Of a DNA stretch of 35,847 nt, positions 1 through 7,507 are shown piece after piece (the stretch's first letter is position 1; each line of letters opens with the position of its first letter). Below the pieces are notes generated by a model, which had not been told where the DNA came from, searched no databases, and saw nothing but the letters and a program-made list of their open reading frames with translations. This DNA is from Candidatus Gastranaerophilales bacterium (lineage in GTDB: Bacteria > Cyanobacteriota > Vampirovibrionia > Gastranaerophilales > Gastranaerophilaceae): the NCBI GenBank assembly GCA_947624975.1, contig CANQMP010000019.1, forward strand, positions 1 through 35,847, in the 5' to 3' direction. The translations under genes and the position numbers were made by a program.

Positions 1-120
1 ATTTCCGCAGTAATAGCCCAGGAGGCAAAATCTAAAGGTTACGACGTTGTTCTTTCAAAAAATGTCGTACTCTACGGCGGAGTTGACCTTACGGGTGATG
101 TTGCCAAAAAAGTTAAATAA
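1..120 (+). CDS. OmpH/Skp-like periplasmic chaperone, C-terminal end (partial)
   Basis: Only the last 39 codons are in the window; the start lies upstream. The tail reads YDVVLSKNVVLYGGVDLTGD and ends in charged residues. This matches the usual C-terminus of OmpH/Skp family proteins, where a VLYGG-D-T segment closes the globular base of the trimeric periplasmic chaperone that carries outer-membrane proteins. A strong hairpin terminator follows 40 bases after the stop, so this is the last gene of its transcript. The family call rests on this short motif alone, so LpxA- or BamA-linked context cannot be checked here. Confidence 0.72.
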   Translation: MSAVIAQEAKSKGYDVVLSKNVVLYGGVDLTGDVAKKVK

Positions 121-160
121 TTCCCTGAAATAAATAATAAAAAACAAGAAATCACAAAAA

Positions 161-187
161 AGCAACCCGAAACGGTTGCTTTTTTTA
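161..187 (+). terminator. Rho-independent terminator after the OmpH-like gene
   Basis: Stem AGCAACC / GGTTGCT with a six-base loop, followed by a run of seven T. It lies 40 bases after the stop codon. Confidence 0.85.
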
Positions 188-216
188 TGTAAAACTTGGA
201 ATTCTCATTAATCCCA

Positions 217-457
217 CGTCATTGCGAGCGAATGCCTCAGCTTATGAATCCGTATAAAGTGCCTATTAATTTGACCCCTCACCCTAACCCTCTCCCGCAA
301 GGGGAGAGGGGACAAACCCACCCCTAGCCCCTCTCTTAAAAATGGAGGGGAAAAAACTGTACCCCACCCCAGCCCTCCCCGTTAGGGGAGGGTGAATAAT
401 TACGGCACTGCGTGCAATTTTAAAGGCTGGATTGCTTCGCATTCGCTCGCAATGACG
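217..457. repeat. MITE-like intergenic repeat element with 19-bp inverted ends
   Basis: The ends are exact inverted copies: CGTCATTGCGAGCGAATGC at 217-235 and its reverse complement at 439-457. Inside are C/G-rich hairpins, for example CCCTCTCCC-gcaa-GGGGAGAGGG near 289-311 and CCTCCCC-gtta-GGGGAGG near 374-391. The C-rich phrases CCCACCCCTAGCCCC and CCCACCCCAGCCCT recur at 15457-15585. No open frame is supported across it. The GC-rich sequence contrasts sharply with the AT-rich surroundings. This stretch plus its flanks accounts for the gene-free interval from 121 to 582. Confidence 0.75.
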
Positions 458-582
458 GTTTTCCCCTCCCTTTCCAAGCGAGGGGTCGAAAGTATGATGG
501 GTGAAACAATTTTCATTTCACACATGCAACTTTCTTTGTAAATTAAAATTTACAATTTGTTACAATTTTGGTTTTTAAGTTA

Positions 583-810
583 TTAAACCTCATTATTAAA
601 GTCAAAAAGTGCTTTTATAGGCATGTCTAGTGCATTCGATATTTTTATGACGGTTTTTAATCCGGGTTTGTTTATATTGACCTCTATTTTGCCCAGATAA
701 TCAAGACTGATACCACTTTTTTCCGCAAGTTTTTCCTGCGTAAGGTGAACTTTTTCACGTAAATATTTGATTCTTTTACCAAGGTTTATATAAATTTCAT
801 TTTCATCCAT
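583..810 (-). CDS. Small XRE-family transcriptional regulator
   Basis: 75 residues, almost entirely one Cro/C1-type helix-turn-helix. The frame has the typical order LGKRIKYLRE (helix 1), LTQEKLAEKSGIS (helices 2-3) and a closing ALDMPIKALFDF, a C-terminal pattern shared with the other XRE proteins in this window. There is no partner domain, so it probably dimerises through the same small fold. No Shine-Dalgarno sequence precedes the ATG; a TAAAAT -10 box at 817-822 places transcription start at about the A of the ATG, suggesting a leaderless mRNA. A 19-bp palindrome fills the promoter spacer, so autorepression is likely (inference). Confidence 0.85.
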   Translation of the reverse strand: MDENEIYINLGKRIKYLREKVHLTQEKLAEKSGISLDYLGKIEVNINKPGLKTVIKISNALDMPIKALFDFNNEV

Positions 811-816
811 TTACAA

Positions 817-845
817 ATTTTACTGGATAATTACCAGTAGAAAGA
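817..845 (-). promoter_or_regulatory. Promoter with palindromic operator for the XRE gene at 583-810
   Basis: On the minus strand the -10 box is TAAAAT (817-822) and the -35 region TCTTTC (840-845, weak), 17 bp apart. The spacer is occupied by the palindrome TACTGG-N7-CCAGTA (821-839), which overlaps the -10 by two bases. An operator in the spacer is a classic repressor position; that the neighbouring XRE protein binds it is inferred. Confidence 0.5.
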
Positions 846-865
846 GTTTTTTTATGAAAAAATTT

Positions 866-943
866 TTTTATTACGCCCTAAGAGATTCTTCTCAGATGCA
901 GGCGAGCAGCACAAGCCTTGCAGATGAGGATATCGACAACGTC
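866..943. repeat. 78-bp direct repeat copy A containing a tRNA-Arg 3'-end copy
   Basis: Begins TTTTATTACGCCCTAAGAGA, which differs by one base from the 3' end of the tRNA-Arg gene and the sequence just past it (4594-4613). It continues into an imperfect hairpin (about 890-926). The whole 78 bp recurs at 1737-1814 with three differences. A second shorter similarity follows: the phrase AATTTGCATTAAAAAA with nearby bases occurs after both copies. Its look is that of an attachment-site remnant. Confidence 0.75.
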
Positions 944-1037
944 AATTTACTCAAAAAGTTTTTCCATCAGAAAAACTTTTTAGTTTAAATCGATAGGGTG
1001 TAATTTGCATTAAAAAAGATGGGTGGAATACTAAGAA

Positions 1038-1382
1038 CTAATCTTTATACCAAGGAATAAAGGTATTGATTTTATTTAAAAGTTCGTTGTAATCTCCTGT
1101 AAAATTTATACATCTATCATCAATTATTAAATATGCAGGTTCTTTTACATTAGTTACATTTTCTACATATTCATCAAGTCTATTTTCTATAATCCATTTT
1201 GAAGCAATTAAAGAATTTCTGGTAGTAAAAATAACAATTTTATAATCTTCTGATAGTTCTTTAATTAATTTATATGCCCCGTCTTTAATAGGTGGAATAT
1301 AATTTTTATCATATTCCCCCTCATAAGTATTTAAAACCCCATCTAAGTCAAATAGTATCGTTTTCTTGAATTTATCTGCCAT
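1038..1382 (-). CDS. HAD-superfamily phosphatase-like protein
   Basis: 114 residues. The N-terminus has HAD motif I, ILFDLDGVL (residues 9-17, nucleophile D12 and general acid/base D14). Motif II is the Thr-rich IVIFTTR segment near residue 50, a lysine lies near residue 80, and a late acidic pair occurs in YLIIDDR. This is a compact HAD hydrolase without a large cap, of the kind often seen on phages and islands (nucleotidase or polynucleotide phosphatase-like); the substrate cannot be told. It is divergent from the XRE gene at 1452 and shares a 69-bp control region with two operators. Its -10 TATAAT (1395-1400) leaves only a very short leader. Confidence 0.7.
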   Translation of the reverse strand: MADKFKKTILFDLDGVLNTYEGEYDKNYIPPIKDGAYKLIKELSEDYKIVIFTTRNSLIASKWIIENRLDEYVENVTNVKEPAYLIIDDRCINFTGDYNELLNKINTFIPWYKD

Positions 1383-1394
1383 GTCTCTATTTTG

Positions 1395-1445
1395 ATTATA
1401 TCACAAGTGGCACTTGTGGACAAGTCTGACTTGTGAAACGAAAAT
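1395..1445. promoter_or_regulatory. Divergent promoter region with two tandem palindromic operators
   Basis: Palindrome 1 is CACAAGT-ggc-ACTTGTG (1402-1418). Palindrome 2 is ACAAGT-ctg-ACTTGT (1420-1434). Centres are 17 bp apart. For the minus-strand HAD gene, TATAAT (1395-1400) and TTGTCC (1418-1423) are exactly 17 bp apart, so palindrome 1 fills the spacer. For the plus-strand XRE gene, TGGACA (1417-1422) and GAAAAT (1440-1445) are a possible promoter that palindrome 2 would cover. One repressor bound here could shut both genes. Confidence 0.65.
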
Positions 1446-1451
1446 ATTATT

Positions 1452-1670
1452 ATGGTTTTAGAGTTTAGAAAACAGTTAGATGAAAGGATAAAACAAATTC
1501 GTGAAAGCAAAAAACTTTCAAGAGAAGATGTTGCATTTGCCTGTAATTTCTCCGGCTCATATATGGGCATGATAGAGAGGGCTGAATATGATTTTAAAGT
1601 TTCTAAACTTTACAATATTGCAAAAGCATTGGATGTAGATATTTGTGAATTATTTGATTTCAAAAAATAA
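1452..1670 (+). CDS. Small XRE-family transcriptional regulator
   Basis: 72 residues, one Cro/C1-type helix-turn-helix (LDERIKQIRESKKLSREDVA then a recognition helix around GSYMGMIERAE) and the shared ending ALDVDICELFDF. The ATG at 1452 has no Shine-Dalgarno sequence. If the weak promoter TGGACA/GAAAAT is real, transcription would begin at the ATG. The two ACAAGT-N3-ACTTGT palindromes immediately upstream are the obvious candidate targets of this protein. It lies between the two 78-bp tRNA-end repeats, so it belongs to a mobile segment. Confidence 0.85.
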   Translation: MVLEFRKQLDERIKQIRESKKLSREDVAFACNFSGSYMGMIERAEYDFKVSKLYNIAKALDVDICELFDFKK

Positions 1671-1736
1671 ATTGCAAATTTTCTGCGATTTTTTGAATTT
1701 TTGGCATAAAAAACTCTCGAAGTGAATATCCGAGAC

Positions 1737-1814
1737 TTTTATTACGACCTAAGAGATTCTTCTCAGATGCAGGCGAGCAGCACAAGCCTTGCAGATGAGG
1801 ATATCGGCAATGTC
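1737..1814. repeat. 78-bp direct repeat copy B containing a tRNA-Arg 3'-end copy
   Basis: Same length as the copy at 866-943, with three mismatches. It starts TTTTATTACGACCTAAGAGA and is preceded by a small hairpin (TCTCG...CGAGA), while the tRNA-Arg copy at 4594 is also preceded by a hairpin. The sequence between copies A and B carries exactly one HAD/XRE gene pair. Confidence 0.75.
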
Positions 1815-1903
1815 TAGTTTGGGCAGAATTTGCATTAAAAAAAGATGAGTGGAAAAATCGTCATTCCACACATGCTATGCACTATTTTAAAATATTGAAA
1901 TTT

Positions 1904-2230
1904 TTAGTCTAATTCCTTTAAGTTTTTTAGGGACTTATATACATATTTTAACTGTTTTGAAGATAGAGTATTTATATTAGAAATAATTTTATTTTTTAAT
2001 TCATCATCAGATAAAATATGTCCAAAATCAAACAATTCATTTACTTCCACATCAAGAGCATCAGCGATTTTGGATAGTTTTTCAGCGGACATAAATTTTT
2101 TACCGTTCTCTATTCTGCTTAAATTATTAGTATCAGACCCAATAACCTCAACAAGTTCTTCTTGTGTAATATTTTTGGATTTTCTTAATTCTTTTATTCT
2201 TGCACCCAATCGAGCTCTAATATCTACCAT
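1904..2230 (-). CDS. XRE-family transcriptional regulator with C-terminal helical extension
   Basis: 108 residues. Residues 1-68 are a Cro/C1-type helix-turn-helix (LGARIKELRKSKNITQEELV, then a NLSRIENGKKF recognition region and ALDVEVNELFDFGH). Residues 70-108 form a helical tail with repeated Leu/Lys spacing, probably for dimerisation. The tail architecture closely resembles the XRE protein at 28776-29078, which guards a pilin gene. Divergent from the operon starting at 2414, so it may regulate it. The upstream region has no clear palindrome. Confidence 0.85.
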   Translation of the reverse strand: MVDIRARLGARIKELRKSKNITQEELVEVIGSDTNNLSRIENGKKFMSAEKLSKIADALDVEVNELFDFGHILSDDELKNKIISNINTLSSKQLKYVYKSLKNLKELD

Positions 2231-2296
2231 AGCATTACCAATACCATGATAAAATCAAAAATTGTAATAAAAATATACATAACTATCCTAGTTATA

Positions 2297-2325
2297 TTGA
2301 AAAATTTGTCATTAAATGCTAATAT
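2297..2325 (+). promoter_or_regulatory. Promoter for the 2414-4486 gene block
   Basis: TTGAAA (2297-2302), 17-bp spacer, TAATAT (2320-2325). Predicted leader of about 80 bases before the ATG at 2414. Confidence 0.5.
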
Positions 2326-2413
2326 TAAGTTCAGGACATAACAATAAATAGCAAAAAAAGATTCAAAATTTGGCATGAAGTTATAAACAAAAAATTAAAA
2401 AGGAATGCTGTAA

Positions 2414-3160
2414 ATGGGAATAGAAAATTTAATTTTAATTATTTCAGGAATTATCGTAGTGGGAATTTGGTTTTTTGATGAAAATCAAAAAAACAAAAAA
2501 TATAATAAAGAAGCTGACATATTTTTGTCTAAAATAGATTTTCATATAGATAAACGTATTCCTATTGATTTAATAAACAAAACTAAATTGGAATTTCTTG
2601 TTGATAATAATAAGCATGAATTTGCTATATTATATTGTGACACTGATACTAGTATTTTGGGAGAGGAACGAATTTTTCAAAAGAATTTTTCTATGAAAAT
2701 ATACAAGTTTTCTGATGTAATAAATTGTGAATTATTATTAGATAATGACCAAGTTTTACAAGGCAGAACATTAGCTACTACTGCAGGAGCCCTATTATTA
2801 GGGTTTACAGGAGCAATTATTGGTTCAAGTGGTAAAAAGCAAATTCAAAAAACTAATCGTTCTATAATTTTAAATATATATCTGAACAAAATTGACTGCC
2901 CTATTATTATTATCAATTTTCCAATAATTTATGATTCTGATTCATTGAGTGATTTTGCCTATAATAAAATCCTTGAAAATGCACAAACTATAAGGGCGAT
3001 TTTGCACTATGCTAAACAGCAGAATAATAATACAAATTCTAATACTGTAAATAATAATATTACAGCAAAAATTAAACAACTTGTAGATATGAGAAATCAA
3101 GAGTTGATTAGCGAAGAAGAATTTATCCACAAGAAAAAAGAATTATTAAATAACTTATAG
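2414..3160 (+). CDS. Membrane-anchored protein with C-terminal SHOCT domain, function unknown
   Basis: 248 residues. A hydrophobic N-terminal segment (about 4-21) is a membrane anchor. The middle (about 30-200) is a mixed fold with a Gly/Ala-rich hydrophobic stretch TTAGALLLGFTGAIIGSSG (about 122-140), which resembles phage- and island-borne proteins with a short re-entrant or second membrane segment. An Asn-rich linker (about 203-216) leads to the C-terminal SHOCT-type helix pair, KIKQLVDMRNQELISEEEF, about 30 residues long. SHOCT is a short oligomerisation domain. First of four co-directional genes; 9 bases separate it from the next. I do not recognise the specific family. Confidence 0.7.
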   Translation: MGIENLILIISGIIVVGIWFFDENQKNKKYNKEADIFLSKIDFHIDKRIPIDLINKTKLEFLVDNNKHEFAILYCDTDTSILGEERIFQKNFSMKIYKFSDVINCELLLDNDQVLQGRTLATTAGALLLGFTGAIIGSSGKKQIQKTNRSIILNIYLNKIDCPIIIINFPIIYDSDSLSDFAYNKILENAQTIRAILHYAKQQNNNTNSNTVNNNITAKIKQLVDMRNQELISEEEFIHKKKELLNNL

Positions 3161-3169
3161 GTGTAACTT

Positions 3170-3658
3170 ATGAAAAAAGTCATTATTTCTTTAATTTTAA
3201 TACAACTGATTGTTAATACATCATCTTGTGCTGAAATAAAAAATACTAAACAACTTAAAGCCGAACAATTAGTTCAAGAAAAGTTATTTGAAACGAATTT
3301 AGAAGAAAACGACTTAAGAAAATTATTTTTTATATGTTTAATTAAAGAGGATGGCATCTTTTTTGAGAAACATCTTGGCAATTCAGTAATAGAGGATTTA
3401 TCTATATATCTAGAAAAACATAAAGATCAGTATGATTCTAACAATTATATTTTGGCAAATAAATTATTTAACCAATATAAAAATTTATATGATTTAGTTC
3501 AAAGCATTAATATTAATACCTATAAAAATAATGCAGGTAAATTTGATTTAATGAAGCCAATTATAATATCTGATAAAGATTATAATGAACTTGATGACGA
3601 AATCAAACTTCCTTTATGTATATATAACCTTATAGTAAAGGAATTAAAAGAAAAATAA
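3170..3658 (+). CDS. Putative secreted lipoprotein, function unknown
   Basis: 162 residues. Residues 1-19 are a signal peptide (KK then a Leu/Ile-rich core) ending at NTSSC, an acceptable lipobox with Cys20 as the lipidated residue; a plain secreted form is the alternative. The mature part is Lys/Glu/Asn-rich and helical, with no motif I recognise. Shine-Dalgarno AGGTG precedes the ATG. It follows the SHOCT protein gene after 9 bases and precedes the superinfection-immunity-like gene, so these are probably co-expressed. Confidence 0.6.
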   Translation: MKKVIISLILIQLIVNTSSCAEIKNTKQLKAEQLVQEKLFETNLEENDLRKLFFICLIKEDGIFFEKHLGNSVIEDLSIYLEKHKDQYDSNNYILANKLFNQYKNLYDLVQSININTYKNNAGKFDLMKPIIISDKDYNELDDEIKLPLCIYNLIVKELKEK

Positions 3659-3682
3659 TAAATTAATAAGAAAGGAGTTAAA

Positions 3683-3973
3683 ATGGCATTATTTATAATA
3701 GTAACATACATAATTGGAGGATATATGTATTTTTTACCAGGGGTTATAGCCGGATATAAAAAACATAAAAATACAACTATAATAACAATATTAAACTTAT
3801 TAGTCGGATGGACTATAATAGGATGGATTGGACTTTTAATATGGGCATTAACAGAAAAAAATATTGATTATATACAAGAGCTTGAAAATCTTGCCAATTT
3901 AAAAGACAGAGGTGCTATAACAGAAGAGGAATACAATATTCAAAAAACAAAATTATTAAAAGCGCAGAAGTAA
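3683..3973 (+). CDS. Superinfection-immunity-like membrane protein fused to a SHOCT domain
   Basis: 96 residues. Two membrane segments, about 3-22 and 32-56, contain the family signature YFLPGVIAGYKKHKN followed by ILNLLVGWTIIGWIGLLIWA. This is the pattern of the T4 Imm-type superinfection immunity family, in which small inner-membrane proteins block DNA entry of a second phage. Residues 64-96 are a SHOCT helix pair (LKDRGAITEEEYNIQKTKLL), as in the protein at 2414. Strong Shine-Dalgarno AAGGAG. The phage-exclusion role is a family-level expectation only; many bacterial homologues are untested. Confidence 0.8.
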   Translation: MALFIIVTYIIGGYMYFLPGVIAGYKKHKNTTIITILNLLVGWTIIGWIGLLIWALTEKNIDYIQELENLANLKDRGAITEEEYNIQKTKLLKAQK

Positions 3974-4027
3974 GAATTTTAAAATATTTACTATTTGATA
4001 TTACTAAAAAATTTAAGGAAGTATTTT

Positions 4028-4486
4028 ATGAAAAGATTAATTTTAACTATATTGATTTTATTTATTTTTACACCGATTTGTTTTGCTTTTGACTATCAAG
4101 CATCTTGTCATTATTTAGACAGCATAAGTGGTTTATCCACAACAGGTGATAGTATGGGATGTATGAGCAGTTATAAAATGCTTGATTCTCATAGAAGTAA
4201 CTTAGCCTATTATACTGAAGGTTCCAAAAGTTATATAAATAATGTTTATTTGGTTTTAAATGTATACTATGAGTCAAGTAAAGAAAGTGTACATAACTCT
4301 TTAGTTCAATCAGCAAAGATTTTATCAAAAAAAGCAATTAACTATGAGTTACCACAACCTATTATTATGTGTTTGAAAAACGGGAACAAAGGTACTTGGA
4401 AACATGGTAAATATACAATCAAAGTAACAAAAGAAATTTTTCCCAGTGGTAGAGGCTATGAAATACATTTCATTATTGAGCAATAG
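4028..4486 (+). CDS. Secreted protein with signal peptide, function unknown
   Basis: 152 residues from the ATG at 4028, which has AAGGAAG nine bases upstream; an upstream TTG at 3995 would prepend 11 residues that spoil the signal peptide. Residues 1-20 are a clear signal peptide ending FTPICFA. The mature protein has four cysteines (two near the N-terminus, around CHYLDS and MGCMSS) and ends in a beta-rich tail. No domain recognised. Last gene of the island block, 114 bases from the tRNA-Arg gene on the other strand. Confidence 0.65.
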   Translation: MKRLILTILILFIFTPICFAFDYQASCHYLDSISGLSTTGDSMGCMSSYKMLDSHRSNLAYYTEGSKSYINNVYLVLNVYYESSKESVHNSLVQSAKILSKKAINYELPQPIIMCLKNGNKGTWKHGKYTIKVTKEIFPSGRGYEIHFIIEQ

Positions 4487-4567
4487 TAAGTAAGTTGGAC
4501 ATTCCGCCTTCCCAACAATATCAAAATGCTAAACTAGTTCAAATCGATTGGGCAGAATAAATAAACT

Positions 4568-4597
4568 AAAAACCTCAGATAAAAATCTGAGGTTTTT
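4568..4597 (-). terminator. Bidirectional terminator after tRNA-Arg
   Basis: Stem CCTCAGAT / ATCTGAGG with an AAAA loop, flanked by five A on the left and five T on the right, so it can stop both the tRNA transcript and the plus-strand island block. Confidence 0.85.
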
Positions 4598-4599
4598 AT

Positions 4600-4673
<74 letters not shown>

Positions 4674-4710
4674 TTGTTAAATTTTCAAAACTGACACCTT
4701 GTTCATAACA

Positions 4711-4738
4711 AGTGTAACAAAAAAAAATCTTTTTTCAA
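4711..4738 (-). promoter_or_regulatory. Promoter of tRNA-Arg
   Basis: Minus strand TTGAAA (4733-4738), 16-bp spacer, TACACT (4711-4716). A 15-bp palindrome CTTGTT-cat-AACAAG (4698-4712) overlaps the -10 and the start region. Confidence 0.5.
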
Positions 4739-4826
4739 GACTTTTTTTATTTTTTTAGTGCAATTTACCCTTTTTGCCCGCAATATTTAGCAAAAATCCT
4801 TAAAATATAAACCAAATCGTTACAAT

Positions 4827-4855
4827 TTGATAGCTTTTGAGATAAGTTATATAAT
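4827..4855 (+). promoter_or_regulatory. Promoter of the amidase-murI operon
   Basis: TTGATA (4827-4832), 17-bp spacer, TATAAT (4850-4855). Expected start at about 4862, one base before the ATG at 4863. This argues for a leaderless message and rules out the in-frame TTG at 4827, which is the -35 box itself. Confidence 0.75.
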
Positions 4856-4862
4856 AATAAGT

Positions 4863-6695
4863 ATGAGAAAATTGCTTTTATATTTAATCATTTGCATTAG
4901 CTTTGTATTTATTTCAATAGGAGAGGCTTTTTGCGAGGAATTACACAAATTCACATCCGCAAATTTTGACACCTCAAATTCGATAATTGTTTTGACGGGT
5001 CAGGATTCGCAAGAACCCGTCATGCAAAATGTTAAACTTGTCAAACTTGAGGAGAAGGCATATTTTGATATTGATAATTCGATTATAACTTTTCCGAAAC
5101 AAGACTGGGTGTTTAACTCGGGCGGAATTAAAGAGATAAAAATAAATCAATTTTCAAATAACCCTTGCAAAGTAAGAGTTGTAATGAATTACGATAAAGA
5201 TTTTAATCCCGATAATATAATGTTTTTCAGGCTTAACAACAATGTTATAATTAAGTTAAAAAACGGAAAAATCGGTGATAATGAGTATTTTCAGAACACA
5301 TACAGGGATGAACATTCATCCTCAAGCGATTTTTACGAATATCTGACGATAACAACACCTGTCGAAAGTTCCTCAGACAGCATTACGGGGCAAATTGAGA
5401 GTGCTTTTAACGCTCAACAAAAAGTTATGGCAAAAAAAGAATTGAAACTTAACACAAAATATTATCTCAACAATGTTTCCATCAAGCCTAACGGCGTTTT
5501 GCTAAACGGTTTCGGCTCTGCATCAATAGAACGTCCGATGATTTTGCAAAATCCGGCAAGGATAGTTTACGACCTTCCAAACACGCTCGTTAATACAAAA
5601 ATAAGGAATAAAGAATTTAAGATTAACGATACGGAAACGGTAAAAATCGGGCAGTTTTCTGTCAATAAGGCGAGAATTGTAATAACCACGGAGGCTGTAG
5701 GGGATTATATTCCAATATATTCAAGCGACAACCAGTCTTTAATCATCGCTAATTACAAAAAGACCACAAATTCGAGCTTATACAGCAACACGGCAAACGT
5801 AATCGACTACAAAAAAGAGAAAAAAGATTCTTTGACAGAATCAATGGTGTTGAAGTTCGATGCACCGATAGTTCACGGTCTTGACAGATACAACGACAAA
5901 CTGATTTTACATTTATACAATGTTTCAAAATACAACGAAACGAACTTTAAAACGGCGTATCAGGGAACGTTTTTTAACACATCGACCGTTGATTTAATGC
6001 CCAAAGTCGGGTTAAAGCTGACAATTCCCGTTGAGCAGGATGCGGTTGTAAGTACGTTTTTAGGTGCTGACGGAAAGAGTTTGAAAGTAACCGTAAAACA
6101 GGTTAAGAAGAAAATCCAAATTCCGCCTGTAATTTTGCCGAAACCGTCGGGCGAAAAAACTGTAAGAAAAGTGGTTATCGATGCAGGACACGGCGGAAGT
6201 GATGCAGGTGCTATCGGAGGGGGCATAAAGGAAAAAGATATTACCCTTGATGTCGCAAAACGGCTTGAAAAACTTCTTATACAAAAGGGTTATGAAGTTA
6301 AAATGACAAGGGAAAACGACACTTTTGTATCTTTAGAGGACAGAGTTGCTATCAGTGAGACTTATAATCCTGATATATTTGTAAGCGTGCATGTAAATTC
6401 GAGTGTAAAGCCCGAAATAACAGGTATTGAAACTCATTATTATCATCAGGAAAGTTTATCGCTTGCACAAATCGTACATTCATCTTTTGCAAGTGCAATT
6501 CATTCGCCAAACCGCGGATTGTTTAAATCAAAATTTTATGTTATAAATCATACTACAAGTCCCGCAATTTTGATAGAAATAGGATTTATTTCCAACAGTT
6601 CAGAGAGAGCCGAATTGACAGGGGAAAAGAGGAAACAGGCAACAGCCAAAGCAATAGCAGATGGAATTCAGAACTACTTCAAACAATATAAATAG
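4863..6695 (+). CDS. amiC: N-acetylmuramoyl-L-alanine amidase with AMIN repeats (AmiC-like)
   Basis: 610 residues from the ATG at 4863; no Shine-Dalgarno, and the promoter ends just upstream. A signal peptide lies at about 1-22 (ending SIGEAFC). Residues about 35-395 contain two or three AMIN-type beta domains, which target septal or outer periplasmic sites. The C-terminal Amidase_3 domain (about 433-610) cleaves the amide between N-acetylmuramic acid and the peptide stem. Zinc ligands are H443 (DAGHGG), E457 (GGIKEKD) and H510 (SVHVNS); the catalytic acid is E572 (ILIEIGF). All are intact. The gene overlaps murI by 35 bases. AMIN amidases are typical of Cyanobacteria, where AmiC works in septal peptidoglycan splitting. 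Confidence 0.92.
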   Translation: MRKLLLYLIICISFVFISIGEAFCEELHKFTSANFDTSNSIIVLTGQDSQEPVMQNVKLVKLEEKAYFDIDNSIITFPKQDWVFNSGGIKEIKINQFSNNPCKVRVVMNYDKDFNPDNIMFFRLNNNVIIKLKNGKIGDNEYFQNTYRDEHSSSSDFYEYLTITTPVESSSDSITGQIESAFNAQQKVMAKKELKLNTKYYLNNVSIKPNGVLLNGFGSASIERPMILQNPARIVYDLPNTLVNTKIRNKEFKINDTETVKIGQFSVNKARIVITTEAVGDYIPIYSSDNQSLIIANYKKTTNSSLYSNTANVIDYKKEKKDSLTESMVLKFDAPIVHGLDRYNDKLILHLYNVSKYNETNFKTAYQGTFFNTSTVDLMPKVGLKLTIPVEQDAVVSTFLGADGKSLKVTVKQVKKKIQIPPVILPKPSGEKTVRKVVIDAGHGGSDAGAIGGGIKEKDITLDVAKRLEKLLIQKGYEVKMTRENDTFVSLEDRVAISETYNPDIFVSVHVNSSVKPEITGIETHYYHQESLSLAQIVHSSFASAIHSPNRGLFKSKFYVINHTTSPAILIEIGFISNSSERAELTGEKRKQATAKAIADGIQNYFKQYK

Positions 6696-7461
6696 AAACC
6701 CTATCGCGTTTTTCGATTCGGGTGTAGGCGGATTAACCGTATTCAGTAAGGTTAAAGCACTTTTGCCGAATGAAAATTACCTGTATTTCGGCGATACAAA
6801 GAACATGCCTTACGGAGAAAAAAGCGAGAAAGAGCTGCTCGAATTTGCCGATAAAATATTCAAATTTTTTGAGCGGGAAGGGGCTAAAGCGGTTGTAATG
6901 GCTTGCAATACAACATCTGCCGTAACTTATGAAAAGCTCAAAAATAATTATAATTTCAAAATTTATCCGATAATCCAGTCTGTCTGTCCTTATTTGGCGA
7001 ATTTAAACGGCGTGAAAAAGCTTGCGGTTATTGCGACTTCGGCAACGGTTAATTCTCATATTTATTCAAAAGAAATAAAAAAATATAATCCTCAAACGGA
7101 AGTTTTTGAAATTGATGCACCAAAATGGGTCAAAATAGTTGAGGAGCACAGGATTAATGAAAGCTCAAATGAAGTGAAAGAAATTTTAGATAAACTTCCC
7201 GAAGTTGACAGAATTGTACTTGCTTGCACACACTATCCTTATTTGTTGATGGTTTTGAAAGAATTCATGCCTGCTGACAAATTCATAGACCCGTCATTGG
7301 ATTTTGCACGAATTATCAAATCGGACTTGGAGAAAAACGGACTTTTGAATGACAAATTTGAGTATGAGAAGTTTTACGTAAGCTCATCGCCAGAAAATTT
7401 TGTAAAATCTTCACAGGTGTTTTATGAATTAACGGAATTGCCAAAAGTTATAATTTTATAA
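6661..7461 (+). CDS. murI: Glutamate racemase
   Basis: 266 residues. Converts L-glutamate to D-glutamate for peptidoglycan precursors. The N-terminal PIAFFDSGVGGLTV motif, with the general catalytic pair C82 (ACNTTSA) and C189 (ACTHYPYL), is complete. Length fits the family. The start at 6661 lies inside the amidase gene; there is no alternative start before the conserved motif, so translation is probably coupled. The pairing with a peptidoglycan amidase makes a cell-wall operon. A strong bidirectional terminator follows three bases after the stop. Confidence 0.95.
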   Translation: MEFRTTSNNINRNPIAFFDSGVGGLTVFSKVKALLPNENYLYFGDTKNMPYGEKSEKELLEFADKIFKFFEREGAKAVVMACNTTSAVTYEKLKNNYNFKIYPIIQSVCPYLANLNGVKKLAVIATSATVNSHIYSKEIKKYNPQTEVFEIDAPKWVKIVEEHRINESSNEVKEILDKLPEVDRIVLACTHYPYLLMVLKEFMPADKFIDPSLDFARIIKSDLEKNGLLNDKFEYEKFYVSSSPENFVKSSQVFYELTELPKVIIL

Positions 7462-7463
7462 AC

Positions 7464-7489
7464 AAAAAGGAGGCATTTGCCTCCTTTTT
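7464..7489. terminator. Bidirectional terminator between murI and the 7508 gene
   Basis: Perfect 26-base inverted repeat: AAAAAGGAGGCA, tt, TGCCTCCTTTTT. It serves both convergent transcripts. Confidence 0.9.
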
Positions 7490-7507
7490 CGTTTATATTT
7501 GTTTTAA

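Noticed and set aside
1343-1570. Open frame on the minus strand spanning the divergent control region
   Set aside because: It crosses the operators and lies opposite the XRE gene, with no homology-like features.
4698-4712. Palindrome CTTGTT-cat-AACAAG as a second operator of the XRE protein at 1452
   Set aside because: Half-site order and spacing differ from ACAAGT-N3-ACTTGT, so the similarity may be chance; recorded only with the tRNA promoter.
5960-6284. Two minus-strand open frames inside the amidase gene
   Set aside because: They are antisense to the highly conserved zinc amidase motifs and are composition artefacts.
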